Below are positions 39,581 through 50,483 of a DNA stretch of 64,000 bases, piece after piece (position 1 is the first letter of the stretch; the number at the start of each line of letters is the position of its first letter). The stretch covers positions 4,573,426 to 4,637,425 of the forward strand of contig OY987240.1 of NCBI GenBank assembly GCA_963920705.1, given 5' to 3'. The position numbers and the translations under genes are program-made. This DNA is from Odiellus spinosus. Its lineage: Eukaryota > Arthropoda > Arachnida > Opiliones > Phalangiidae. The notes beneath the pieces were generated by a model. It worked only from the letters and a program-made list of their open reading frames with translations. It was not told the origin of the DNA and searched no databases.

Positions 39581-41957
39581 GACTACGGTTACATTGGGCT
39601 CTGAACGTCGACGTAAGGGAACGTCGACGTTTCGTCGACGCTCGTGAACGTCGACATTCGGAAAAAGGGAGCGGTTACATTGTCGTCGTTTGAATGTACC
39701 CCTGTAGAATATTTCCTCCAAACGGGGTTTTTCTGGTATGGAATGTTAGAAACGTTAGGATGGCCATGTATAAAATTAAATCGGGATCTTTAAAATTAAA
39801 TCGGGATCTTTAAAATTAAATCGGGATCTTTAAAATTAAATCGGGATCTTTCAAATTAAATCGGGATCTTTCAAATTAAATTGGGATCTTTCAAATTAAA
39901 TCGGGATCTTTCAAATTAAATCGGGATCTTTCAAATTAAATCGGGATCTTTCAAATTAAATCGGGATCTTTCAAATTAAATCGGGATCTTTCAAATTAAA
40001 TCGGGATCTTTCAAATTAAATCGGGATCTTTCAAATTAAATCGGGATCTTTCAAATTAAATCGGGATCTTTCAAATTAAATCGGGATCTTTCAAATTAAA
40101 TCGGGATCTTTCAAATTAAATCGGGATCTTTCAAATTAAATCGGGATCTTTCAAATTAAATCGGGATCTTTCAAATTAAATCGGGATCTTTAAAATTAAA
40201 TCGGGATCTTTAAAATTAAATCGGGATCTTTAAAATTAAATCGGGATCTTTAAAATTAAATCGGGATCTTTAAAATTAAATCGGGATCTTTAAAATTAAA
40301 TCGGGATCTTTAAAATTAAATCGGGATCTTTAAAATTAAATCGGGATCTTTAAAATTAAATCGGGATCTTTAAAATTAAATCGGGATCTTTAAAATTAAA
40401 TCGGGATCTTTAAAATTAAATCGGGATCTTTAAAATTAAATCGGGATCTTTAAAATTAAATCGGGATCTTTCAAATTAAATCGGGATCTTTCAAATTAAA
40501 TCGGGATCTTTCAAATTAAATCGGGATCTTTCAAATTAAATCGGGATCTTTCAAATTAAATCGGGATCTTTAAAATTAAATCGGGATCTTTCAAATTAAA
40601 TCGGGATCTTTCAAATTAAATCGGGATCTTTAAAATTAAATCGGGATCTTTAAAATTAAATCGGGATCTTTAAAATTAAATCGGGATCTTTCAAATTAAA
40701 TCGGGATCTTTCAAATTAAATCGGGATCTTTCAAATTAAATCGGGATCTTTCAAATTAAATCGGGATCTTTCAAATTAAATCGGGATCTTTCAAATTAAA
40801 TCGGGATCTTTCAAATTAAATCGGGATCTTTCAAATTAAATCGGGATCTTTCAAATTAAATCGGGATCTTTCAAATTAAATCGGGATCTTTCAAATTAAA
40901 TCGGGATCTTTCAAATTAAATCGGGATCTTTCAAATTAAATCGGGATCTTTCAAATTAAATCGGGATCTTTAATATTAAATCGGGATCTTTAAAATTAAA
41001 TCGGGATCTTTAAAATTAAATCGGGATCTTTAAAATTAAATCGGGATCTTTAAAATTAAATCGGGATCTTTAAAATTAAATCGGGATCTTTAAAATTAAA
41101 TCGGGATCTTTAAAATTTAAATCGGGATCTTTAAAATTAAAATCGGGATCTTTAAAATTAAATCGGGATCTTTAAAATTAAAATCGGGATCTTTAAAATT
41201 AAATCGGGATCTTTAAAATTAAATCGGGATCTTTCAAATTAAATCGGGATCTTTAAAATTAAATCGGGATATTTCAAATTAAATCGGGATATTTCAAATT
41301 AAATCGGGATCTTTAATATTAAATCGGGATCTTTAATATTAAATCGGGATCTTTAATATTAAATCGGGATCTTTAATATTAAATCGGGATCTTTAATATT
41401 AAATCGGGATCTTTAAAATTAAATCGGGATCTTTAAAATTAAATCGGGTATATTATTTCGGTATAACTAGTTGCCTCTGATTTTTATTTAATAATATTAA
41501 TATAATATAGTATTTATTATATAGTATAATATTAATTGTATGTACTAAATTATATACGCTTATCTTAAATAATATCAGTTAATTTACTTTTAATTTTGAA
41601 AATCAAACCTCTGCTATTCATTAATTTTTCGGTAGCTGGCTACTTAATTCAATAATTTAAATATGTTAAAAAAATCGTTATTACGCTTGAGAATAAAGTA
41701 GTTTAGAAAATAAAGTGCAATATCAAAAAAATAGTAGCATTTATATAGTAAGAAAAATTCTGCTAAGCAGCGAACAACGACTTTCACGGGTTACATGCTA
41801 CCTCGAACGTCGACGTAAGTCCTTAAATCGACGGTTCGAGGTAGTTTTCGTTAAGTCGACGTATCTCCTCGAACGTCGACGTTCGTCCGTTTACATGGAA
41901 AAAATGAGCGTCGACGTTCCCTTACGTCGACGTTCAGAGCCCAATGTAACCGTAGTC
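39581..41957. mobile_element. TIR element with CGTCGACG motifs enclosing a satellite, 2.4 kb
   Basis: The left end GACTACGGTTACATTGGGCT and the right end are inverse over about 50 bp, and GACGTCGACG-like motifs (ACGTCGAC) recur 3-4 times next to the left end and at least five times next to the right end. It encodes no transposase, so it is non-autonomous. An ATA lies on each side and may be a 3-bp duplication. The interior is dominated by a 20-bp satellite (39772-41448). Confidence 0.8.
39772..41448. repeat. 20-bp satellite, about 84 copies
   Basis: Unit AAATTAAATCGGGATCTTTM. A-type (TTTAAAA), C-type (TTTCAAA) and rare T-type (TTTAATA) units form separate blocks, as expected from repeated local expansion. 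A few units near 41117-41180 have one extra base. Confidence 0.97.
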
Positions 41958-43909
41958 ATAGTAGTACAATAATAGTACGCGCTAGAAAGAGAGTGCGATA
42001 GTTTACACATAAAAGTGACCTTGTTTCTCTCGTCTTTGGCAGCAGGTACGAAGCTAAATATAATTCCTGCGTGGCTACCATTGTCCTAAATCTTAAATAT
42101 TTTCTCGTCCGCTAGCTTGGCACCTAGCTTCCCGCATAGAGCCACAGTACAGCTAGAGGGTAAGGGGTGGTTTTGAAGAGAGGGAATATAGAGTTGCCTC
42201 TTGTACTAGCACATTGACGGCCTATGGTTCATCCCCCTTTACATGTGTGATACTGAAGGTTGCCTACCCCCTTTACTTATGTTGAATAGGCTTATATCAG
42301 ACAATAGCTCAATCAGGTTTTATTCACAAATAAAAATACAAACAAAATTACGTTCAAATTCACTAGCTACTAATTAAATAATACTTTCTACATCCTTTAA
42401 GTGATAGGTTGATAATTTAATTTAAAAATATTTTCTGAAAGATTATTATTAAACTCAGTATATATAGGTTTATATGTGTTTTCATCTTAATTGCAATTTT
42501 TAGATTAAAGTGAAACTGTCACGTATTTTTCATGAGTTCCAAATGTAATTTCAGTAGTATTTTTGAAAGACAGTTGATTATCGCGTGTTCTGTCACACCG
42601 TGTGGTCAATTTCAATTACATTTTACATATACTGATGAATCTAAAGGCATTTCATTGCGCTCCCTCTAAATTTTTAACATTTAGCATTATAAATGATTTT
42701 ACATGGACGATTTTTTTCAACCAAATTGGCTGATTTTGTGGGATTTTCTACTCTGACGGGATTCAACGACCCCTTTCTTACCAAAAATATTTTTCAAGCT
42801 TGGCTCTTAAAGCAGAGCCTAGAAAAAAAAAAAAAAAAAAAAAAAATTCTGAGAATATTTATATTTTCCAAGTTTTTCCCATTCCCAGTAACCGAAAATT
42901 TTTAATAAGTTCACCATAATTTGCAGCGTGTTCAAAGCTACGCTATCCATTAGCTTTAAGAATTGTTTACTCAGAGATATAGGGAGCCTTCCTTCGCGTG
43001 CTACCGAATGTCAGGTGGACATGAACGTGGATTGGGGAGGGTTTTCAAATATTTATTATATTATCACCACGGGATTTCACCAACAAACCTCTCTTTAAAT
43101 TCTTTAATTGTACAAACCCGCCGAAAGGCCGAGCACATCAGGGGGTGGTTTAGGACTTTAGGGAATAAATAGGTTTACCTATAGTCACTTGACACTACTA
43201 CCAAAGTCTAGGGGACTCTGATTATATTACATGGAGATGGATTTAGTTTTCAGGGTGTAAAAGCAAACACATGCCTATTTTTCTATGTATATAGTTTTTA
43301 TTCCTTAGCTCTATTTGTTGTTCTGGGGTAGCACCAGTTATGCCTCGTTTCCAAGAAATAAAATAAGTAACGAAAGTTTAAATTGTGTAGCAAGGTCAAG
43401 CTTTGAAGCTAGGGTCCTAGGGAGATAAAATGTATTACTTTTAAACCTGAAATCAAAATGTATTGTATATAATAATATCCAAAAAAGCGAGGAAATTATA
43501 GTTAGAACTTAGTTGCATGACGACACAAACTTTTCATAATTCCTTATCATTTAAATAGGCCTAAACCACCGTCAAAATGTTTTACAAACAAATATTAATT
43601 ATATATACGTTTGGATTAAATGATAACGAACCAATAACAAAAAACACTTATAGTTAGGTTGCATTCTCTCTTTAAATAGTATAGGATGGTTTAGATCAAA
43701 AAATCAATAGAGTAGTAAAAATTTGCCTTCAAAATGGCCGCCATGGTCAAAGCTTCGGAGTTATACTTGTCTATAGCTTCTATGCTGGGATAAAATTAAC
43801 CTTGAGCGTGTGATAATCCTCGTGATAATCAAATTTTTTCAAAACTTTTACGCTATAGAAAACGTTTCAATCATCATTTCAAGTAAACTTCCGTATTTGA
43901 ATGAATCAG
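41958..43909. other. Non-coding stretch, nothing assigned
   Basis: Contains a 23-base A-tract near 42823-42846, preceded by a short frame with no recognisable content, and otherwise AT-rich sequence. No gene, RNA or element end could be supported. Confidence 0.5.
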
Positions 43910-43914
43910 TTATA

Positions 43915-44135
43915 AAAAATGGGACATAATGTTTATATTCATTTTTAAATAGATCATAATGTTTATATTCATTTTTAAATGGATCATGTTTATATTCATT
44001 TTTAAATGGATCATAATGTTTATATTCATTTTTAAATGGATCATAATGTTTATGTTCATTTTTAAATGGATCTTAATGTTTATATTCATTTTTAAATGGA
44101 TCTTAATGTTTATATTCATTTTTAAATGGGATTAA
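43915..44135. repeat. 30-bp tandem repeat, about seven copies
   Basis: Unit TTTATATTCATTTTTAAATG followed by GATCATAATG, decaying at the right end into TTTTGAAGGGG variants up to about 44240. Confidence 0.9.
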
Positions 44136-44337
44136 TTTAATTATATTCATTTTTGAAGGGGCTTAATTGGATTATCTTCATTTTTGAAGGGGATTAATTT
44201 GATTATATTATTTGGATTACATTTTAAAATGTTAATTTGACGATTCTATTCATTTTAAAATGGTGTTAGAGTGTGGTTGTTTTGATGATTTATTTATTTT
44301 TCACTGAGATAAATTAATACGATAATAGGGTGCTGGC

Positions 44338-44870
44338 GCGATGACGTAGGGCCTACGTTTTTGGATTGAAACAATATCCTTAAAACTTATTTATTACATT
44401 TTAAAAATAAAATAATTAATTTTGAAATTATTTTGAATCGTAATGTTTATACCGCCCCTGTGCCGATCACGTTAAGAGAGGATGTTAAGAGGGGTTAAGA
44501 GAGGATGAATTTTTTATGAATCGCCATCTCTCGGTCATGAGGTGCCGCATGATATAACAAAATAAATAATGTCAAATTTAACTTCAATTAAATCGAAACA
44601 ATATTATTAAAACTTATTTAACACATTTTTAAAATACAATAATTATTTTTAAATCGTAATGTTTAAACCGCCAAACGCCGCCGCTATTTTTTCTATAAGT
44701 ATATTTTATGAACCGCCATCTCTCGGCCGTGAGGCACCGCGTGATATTATAAAATGAAAAATATCAAACTTAAGTTTGATCAAATATAAATAATATCCTT
44801 AAAACTTACTAGATATATTATAAAATTACAAAAAAATTTCAATATATAAATATTAGGTAAATAAAAGTGT
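44338..44870. repeat. Diverged tandem repeat of about 220 bp, two to three copies
   Basis: Shared blocks AATCGTAATGTTTA(T/A)ACCGCC, TATGAA(T/C)CGCCATCTCTCGG and ATCCTTAAAACTTA recur near 44360-44570, 44590-44760 and, partly, 44790-44830. A linked 186-bp repeat at 44880-45066 is the third copy of the repeat at 28524-29057. Confidence 0.7.
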
Positions 44871-44879
44871 AAATCATTA

Positions 44880-45066
44880 ACAGCCAAGGCTTTATTTATA
44901 ATTTACGTTTGTTATACCGAAAGGGAAAATATATCATAAAAATTTTTAATTTATGGTCTTTATCTTCTTACTAAATTATGAAAATTAGATGTCCGCGGCT
45001 CCGAGCTTCGGTTAACCAGAGCGGCCATGCTCTTCTTCGCCGACATTGCCGATCGTTATCGTCATG
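44880..45066. repeat. Third copy of the dispersed 240-bp repeat
   Basis: AGCCAAGGCTTTATTTATAA, GAGCTTCGGTTAAC and GCCGATCGTTATCGTCATGG match the copies at 28524 and 28820 with gaps. 45067-45480 holds repeated GTTTAAA/AAACCTAAAC motifs and no gene. Confidence 0.75.
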
Positions 45067-45620
45067 GATACGTGTTTAAAACCTAAACCCCCTTGTGGCG
45101 TTTATAAACACGCGCTAAATACCAATGTTTAAAATAGTGTTTAGAAGCCCCTACGTTTAGCTTGAGAACGCTTCCCATGTATATACCGGGCCAATAAAAT
45201 GTTTAGGGTGTATATGTTTAGTATGTAAACGCTGTGGCATGTATAATTTAAACATGTTTAAAACGTGTTTAGTTTCAAATAATATGTTAGAAACCTAAAC
45301 ACAGTTTTTTATGTGTATGATTTCTTTATTGTATGTAATTTTTGCTATTGGTTTTTTTATCTTAAAAAAACTTTCGCTCTAGCGTTTGAAGAGCGTATGG
45401 TATTTTCAGTTCTTTACTCAAAATTATTTCACTTGGCAAGGTGGGTTAACAATTTACTAAAAAATATTCTACCAAGGCTTTTAAAGCGCAAAGTCTATCC
45501 AGAGATGGGTATTGTAAATAACTATGTCTAATACACCCCTGAAATTAGTCTCATTCTTTTTTCTTACATCTAATTTACCATGGTTTATAAATATATTAAA
45601 AAAACATTTGCGTGACGTAC

Positions 45621-45962
45621 TTCCAACAGCGTTACATATGGCGCGTTTGCATTTTGCTACGACAAGAACGTATTTCTCGTCCCCAGGCCGGATATCCGCT
45701 GCTCTGTGGTAATGCAACAGCGCGGCTTCGAAGTTCCCTAATTGATAGTAACATTCGGCCATCAATCTTAGAGCCTGTAATTTATTAATGATATAGCCTA
45801 ATATCTAGAATATAATGCGTTTGTACTTGCCTTTGGAGATCCGGGATCCGTACCTAAAACTATATTCGCGTCTTCTAAAGCCCTTTTTGCATCTACAGAT
45901 TCTAAGTAACATTTTGCACGAGCTAGGTAGCATGTTGAACTGTGTGGCTGCATAGACAAAGC
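45621..45962 (-). CDS. ODAD4: Two exons resembling ODAD4/TTC25 (outer dynein arm docking complex), partial
   Basis: Read leftward: an exon at 45962-45831 (TTTTAG acceptor; donor GCAAGT) encodes ALSMQPHSSTCYLARAKCYL and AKRALEDANIVLGTDP; an exon at 45774-45621 (TTACAG acceptor; donor GTACGT) encodes LMAECYYQLGNFEAALLHYH, ADIRPGDEKYVL and CKRAICNAVG. Both are tetratricopeptide repeats and their order and content resemble the N-terminal TPRs of TTC25/ODAD4, which anchors outer dynein arms on ciliary doublets. The first intron would use the rare GC donor. Other exons were not found; the 5' exon should lie at higher coordinates and the 3' exons below 45600. The assignment is from memory. Confidence 0.6.
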
Positions 45963-46090
45963 CTAAAAAGAATGTTGTTTAATGCAGGAAAAAAATATTA
46001 ATCACTTAGGGAAAATAAAAATCTTGCAGTCTATTTAAAGTAAAAACAACACTTCGAACAAATACGCGACACTTAACAGAAAAGACATAC

Positions 46091-47602
46091 GGGCCATTCC
46101 ATGGGAGATCGACCAGTCATGACACCATGGGTCAGCCGATTTTTATGAAACTATCCACAAATGTTAAGAGACCCAAAATAATTGGTTATCCAAAGTATTG
46201 GCCACATATTTTGATTAGATCGTCTTTTACAGCGAAAGCCTGATCTTCGCTTTTCGCCGTTGCCCTTTTCGGTAGCTTTCAGAGAAGTTTTAATATTTAA
46301 ATTTTGAATTAAGCTACACATTCGCAAATTTAACGAACACGATGGTATAAAATTCTAAAACCTACGACGAATAGATCTTCAGTAATTGACGCCTAAACTC
46401 AAAAAAATATTTTTCGGGGGATCCCTTCTATGGCCCGCGGTCAAAATGGTGCAAATAGAATTTTTTGAAAATGGACATTTTTCAACAACTTTTAGCAAGG
46501 GCTTTCAGAATAAATTAATATTGATATAGTTATTTGGGTCCTAAGAGGAGTTTTTTTTCAAAAGATCAAAATAATTTTTTTTTCGTTTTTTGCATATATT
46601 TAATATAACGTATACAGAAGAATAAGCGCCATTTTTTTGAAGGTAATTACCATTTTTTAATTCTTTTGATGAAATTTTGAAAACTTTGATTGACTTTCTG
46701 CAAATTAATGAAGGGTCTGCTACTTAACACAATATACAGCTAAAGGTAACGTTACATTTGTCACTTTTCTTGGGCCACGTCAAGATATTTTCTCTGTCTC
46801 TCTTCATAAAAATGATTAAACAATCTGATTCTAAAATACATTTTTCTGTTACGACAACCGATGAAGCAATCTTGGTCATAAAGAGCCGCTACATACTGCC
46901 CAACTTCTATATCCTAAAGTGTGACGGTTTCTTCACTAAATAATGATACCTTCACCGTAGTATAGTATTCATCAGCAGAAACACGATGCAAGTTGAGGTA
47001 ATTTTTAGAAATTGGAACAAATCTGTGATGGCTACGAATACCAACTAATAGTGCTAGCGATGGATAGTCTCGCGTTTAGAGCTCCTTTGGCATCTTTAAA
47101 ATCATCTTTCGCAACATATAAATAACTTAATCCCTTTAATATTTTCATTGGCAATTTGAAAGAATTGAAGAGGTGTCACAATCTGATTATTTTCAGATCA
47201 TCTAGCACTATTGTTGGTTCCCGTAGCCATCGCAGATTTGTTCCAATTTCTAAAAATGGACTCCACATGCATCGCATTTCTGCTGATGAATACTATACTA
47301 GGGTCAAGGTAACATTGTTTACTGAAGAAACCATCAAGAACACTAAAAAGGTCTTGGGGAGAATTCTTGACATAATGGAAGACTTCCCCAAGACATCTTA
47401 AGACTACCTTTTTTTTTAAAGGTATGACCAAGATTGGTTCATCGGTTGTCGTAAGAGAATAATGTATTTTAGAATCGGATTGTTTAATCAACTTTATGAA
47501 GAGAGACAGAGAAAATATCTTGACGTGGCCCAAGAAAAGTGACAAATGTAACATATGTCTCTAAACATATGTTGAAAGTTTCATAACTTCCCGTGGAATG
47601 AC
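46091..47602. mobile_element. Long foldback element with a TPR-like coding fragment at its centre, 1.5 kb
   Basis: Ends are GGGCCATTCC and inverse GGAATGACAC. Arms of more than 300 bp (about 46745-47062 and 47205-47560) pair well. Between them, 47062-47190 leftward reads MKILKGLSYLYVAKDDF and KDAKGALNARLSI, which looks like a helical repeat protein fragment rather than random sequence. The rest is non-coding. Confidence 0.75.
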
Positions 47603-48186
47603 ACGTTTTTGTCAGAGTGCAATATCCATGAACGTTAGTTCTTTATACATGGTCCATGGTTTAAGGATTTTTTGCGATGTTTAATAAGCGGTTCTAAGTC
47701 AAACAAGAGTTATAAAGACAGTCTTGATGAACGTGGAGTGATGGTCAATGGCGTATTTAAATGAATTAATCGAGGGAGTAGTATGATAAAAAGTGTAAAG
47801 TAAATATATATACTTTTAAATTATTCAAAAGTTAAATTAAAAAGTGATGTAGAATGATGAATAGACGCCGCCCCTTATGACTGCGCGTAAAAAAGCTAGT
47901 TTCATGAAATATTTTTTCGTAAAGCGAATGAAAACATGATTTCGAACTGCAGCAGTAGTCGCGATAGAAATCTTCTAAAGAACGTAAATAAATTAAGAGG
48001 GATTTTAGTAATTTTGATATATATTAAGAATATTTTTATTCGCGAGATAATTTTTTCATAATTATAATAATTTCCCAATATTAATATGCAACCTCGTCAT
48101 CTTTTCCACATTTCACTAGTTTTACCTAAACTTGAACCTTAACTAATGCCGAATAACGAATATAGCCCTAAATTTAGGCTTCATAT
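47603..48186. other. Non-coding stretch, nothing assigned
   Basis: AT-rich, no gene or repeat structure supported, apart from the ATAT duplication of the solo LTR at its right edge. Confidence 0.5.
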
Positions 48187-48874
48187 TGAGACGGTCGATT
48201 TAGTTTAGAACCTCTTTATTAGTCAAAATGTACAAGACAAGATGGCGGCAGGTATTGACGACTCGGGTCTAGCCGTTCAGTTGGCAGCTGAGGGCTAGGG
48301 AGTGGTCGCGGGCGGTTCTGTTAGCGGTCATGGACTTGGTCGGCGGTGGCATAGTTCGCCGACGTAGTCTGGGTCAGTTAGCGGTTCATGGACGTGGTCG
48401 GCGGCGGCGTAGTTCGTCGACGTGGTCAGTCAGCGGTTCATAGACGTGGTCGGCGGCGGCGTAGTTCGTCGACGTGGTCGGGGTCAGTCAGCGGTTCATA
48501 GACGTGGTCGGCGGCGGCGTAGTTCGTCGACGTGGTCGGGGTCAGTCAAGGCGGCAAGCGGTCGGTGGACATGGTCAGGGCGGCGGTACAGTTTGGGAAG
48601 CGGTCGGTGGACATGGTCAGGGCGGCCATCGGGGCTACGGTGGGTCTAGCATCAAGGACGGCGTCGAGATTATCTGCTGGTCTGGTCTGGAGCTAGTCTT
48701 CGGTCTGGAGCACTGGAACGAGTGTGTCGTTTCGGAGTTAGCAGCCCCCTTTTATAGTAGGCTGCTCGGCGCTGATTGGCTCTCAGCAACCCTAGGCCAC
48801 AGTTGGCAGCTGTTGTGGGGGGTCTTAATGCGTAGGGGAGAGTTCCTGAGGGGTTTGCGGCTATGGTCATGACA
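48187..48874 (-). repeat. Solo LTR, probably Ty3/gypsy type, 688 bp
   Basis: Leftward it begins TGTCATGACC and ends ACCGTCTCA, with ATAT on each side (48183-48186 and 48875-48878). It contains a CCAAT box (GAGCCAATCAGCG), a TATA box (ACTATAAAAGGGGG) about 20 bp on, and an AATAAA signal near its end, the three landmarks of an LTR promoter and terminator. Between them lies a GC-rich array of units of about 60 bp (GACCACGTCGACGAACTACG ... CCGCCGCCGACC) and a CAAGATGGCGGC motif on the plus strand. No internal region was found, so it is a solo LTR made by recombination between two LTRs. Confidence 0.8.
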
Positions 48875-48884
48875 ATATTACAAA

Positions 48885-49870
48885 TAAATAAATAAAAGCT
48901 TTATTATCTTCAGTATTCACTGACTTACAAGAGAGTCCGTTTAATTGAAATTAACATATTTTTCATAATGTATTTTTTAAGTTCGTTTTTTATCAATTTG
49001 AGAGATTGTTGCATTTTCAAAGCGGGATCAAGTGAATTCCAAAGTCTTACTCCCGTAGTTCTTACGCTTTTATTACTGAACGAGTTTGTTTTATTCTGAG
49101 AATTAAAATTTATCAAATTGGTCCTGGTATTATGAGAATGTTTGAGCTAGAGCCAATTCAAATATCTCCAGAATATATTTTGGACATTGAGTGTGTAAAA
49201 ATTTATGCGTGAAAATTAATAGTTGAAAAATAGTACTTTGCTTTAGGTTCATCCAACCAAGTTTATCTCTCGCTTCTGTAGCGGAAGATCTAGCCGGTTT
49301 TTTCTAAGATAGCTCTGGCACTATTATTTTGTAGTGTTTGGAGCTTCTTGAGTTCGGAGGCTGATGCGTTACCATAAAACAAATCGGCATAGTCAAAAAC
49401 CGATTGAATTAATGCGTTGTATAGCATTCACTGCTTTGTTGATTCAAATTTTACATAAATGGTCTAATAAGCCAGAGTTTTTTGTTAGATTTTTGTAAAC
49501 ATATAATCGATATGTATAGTCCATTTGATTGATTCGTCAAAGCATAATCCTAAATTTTTGAACCTCGTCACCCTATTGATTTTACAGCTTAAAAAAATAT
49601 TTTGTTTCCCTCCATGTAGGTCAATAGTTCTTTTTTTAAGTCCTTTAGTTCATGTTCAAGGGTTATTGCGTAGCATACAGTGAGATTAGTTCTACCCAAG
49701 GTGCAGCGGGAAAATGATAATTTAGCGGCACTTTGGGTGATATTAAAACAAAGGTGATAAAAAAGGTTAGGAATATGTCACAGAAAACCATTACCCGTTG
49801 ACTTGATTTTTCATGATTCCGATTAAATTTGCATCCAGTAATTAAGCTGTAATGTTCAATAGAAGCCATT
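48885..49870 (-). pseudogene. LINE remnant with internal deletion
   Basis: Leftward, 49869-49663 resembles the start of the LINE ORF1 at 50484 (GCKFNRNHEKSS against GCKYFRRNEKAS), and 49130-48925 resembles the end of its ORF2 (NKSVRTTGVRLWNSL against NKSVRVHGVNLWNSL). The middle is reduced to a few hundred bp. It ends with an AATAAA/(TTAT)-type tail at 48885. It is therefore a deletion derivative of the same LINE family in inverse orientation. Confidence 0.7.
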
Positions 49871-50483
49871 CCCTAAAGTAGATGTTCGCGGGTTGCACAT
49901 AGAAGCGTTTACACGAAACCGTTTAAACCTCTTCTAAATAGTAGAGACCTCTCACTTTAAGCGTTAATTAAACTAATTAAATTAAGAAATAATTCTTCGC
50001 CCTTAAAAAAGGTGCATTTATAGGCAGAAATTGAAAATCCAAACCCACAAAGGGACAGACATTAAATGCAAACCCGTAAAACATGTCGTTTATATTCGGC
50101 TTATCGAAACTTTCAACTGTGTAGAAGTCACTCTATAGTAGAATCAACACTTGAAAAGGGTACATTTTTACAGATATAGTGGTGGCGTAAAAATTTAACC
50201 TTTCCCAGGGTGGATTCTACTATAGAATGATTTCTACACAGTTTTAAGGTTTCTGTAAGCCGAATTTATACGGGGTTGAATTTTGCCTATAATCCACTTT
50301 TGTAAAAGAGAGAGCAGACGTGTCTTCTACAAGCTCCAGCCTATGCCAAAATATTTCTATGACTTCCTCGCTTTTATAGTATTCAAACGAGTTTTAGTGT
50401 ATTTTAAAACATTAACGATTAATTTTAATCTTTAAGTATGATTTAATTTTATAATATTTTAAACGAATCTTAACCCGGCAACC
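49871..50483. other. Upstream region of the LINE
   Basis: Includes two inverse copies of a block CTGTGTAGAAGTCACTCTAT / ATAGAATGATTTCTACACAG near 50116 and 50222, a palindromic pair that may be a MITE. It probably holds the LINE 5' untranslated region. No gene. Confidence 0.4.

Noticed and set aside
39772..41448. Possible CRISPR array, from the regular repeats
   Set aside because: The repeats are contiguous 20-bp units without unique spacers and lie in eukaryotic DNA; it is a satellite.
43910..44119. Minus-strand frame of repeated Asn-Ile-Lys blocks
   Set aside because: It is the translation of the 30-bp tandem repeat.
48422..48872. Plus-strand Gly/Arg-rich frames
   Set aside because: They are frames through the GC-rich array of the solo LTR, whose signals lie on the minus strand.
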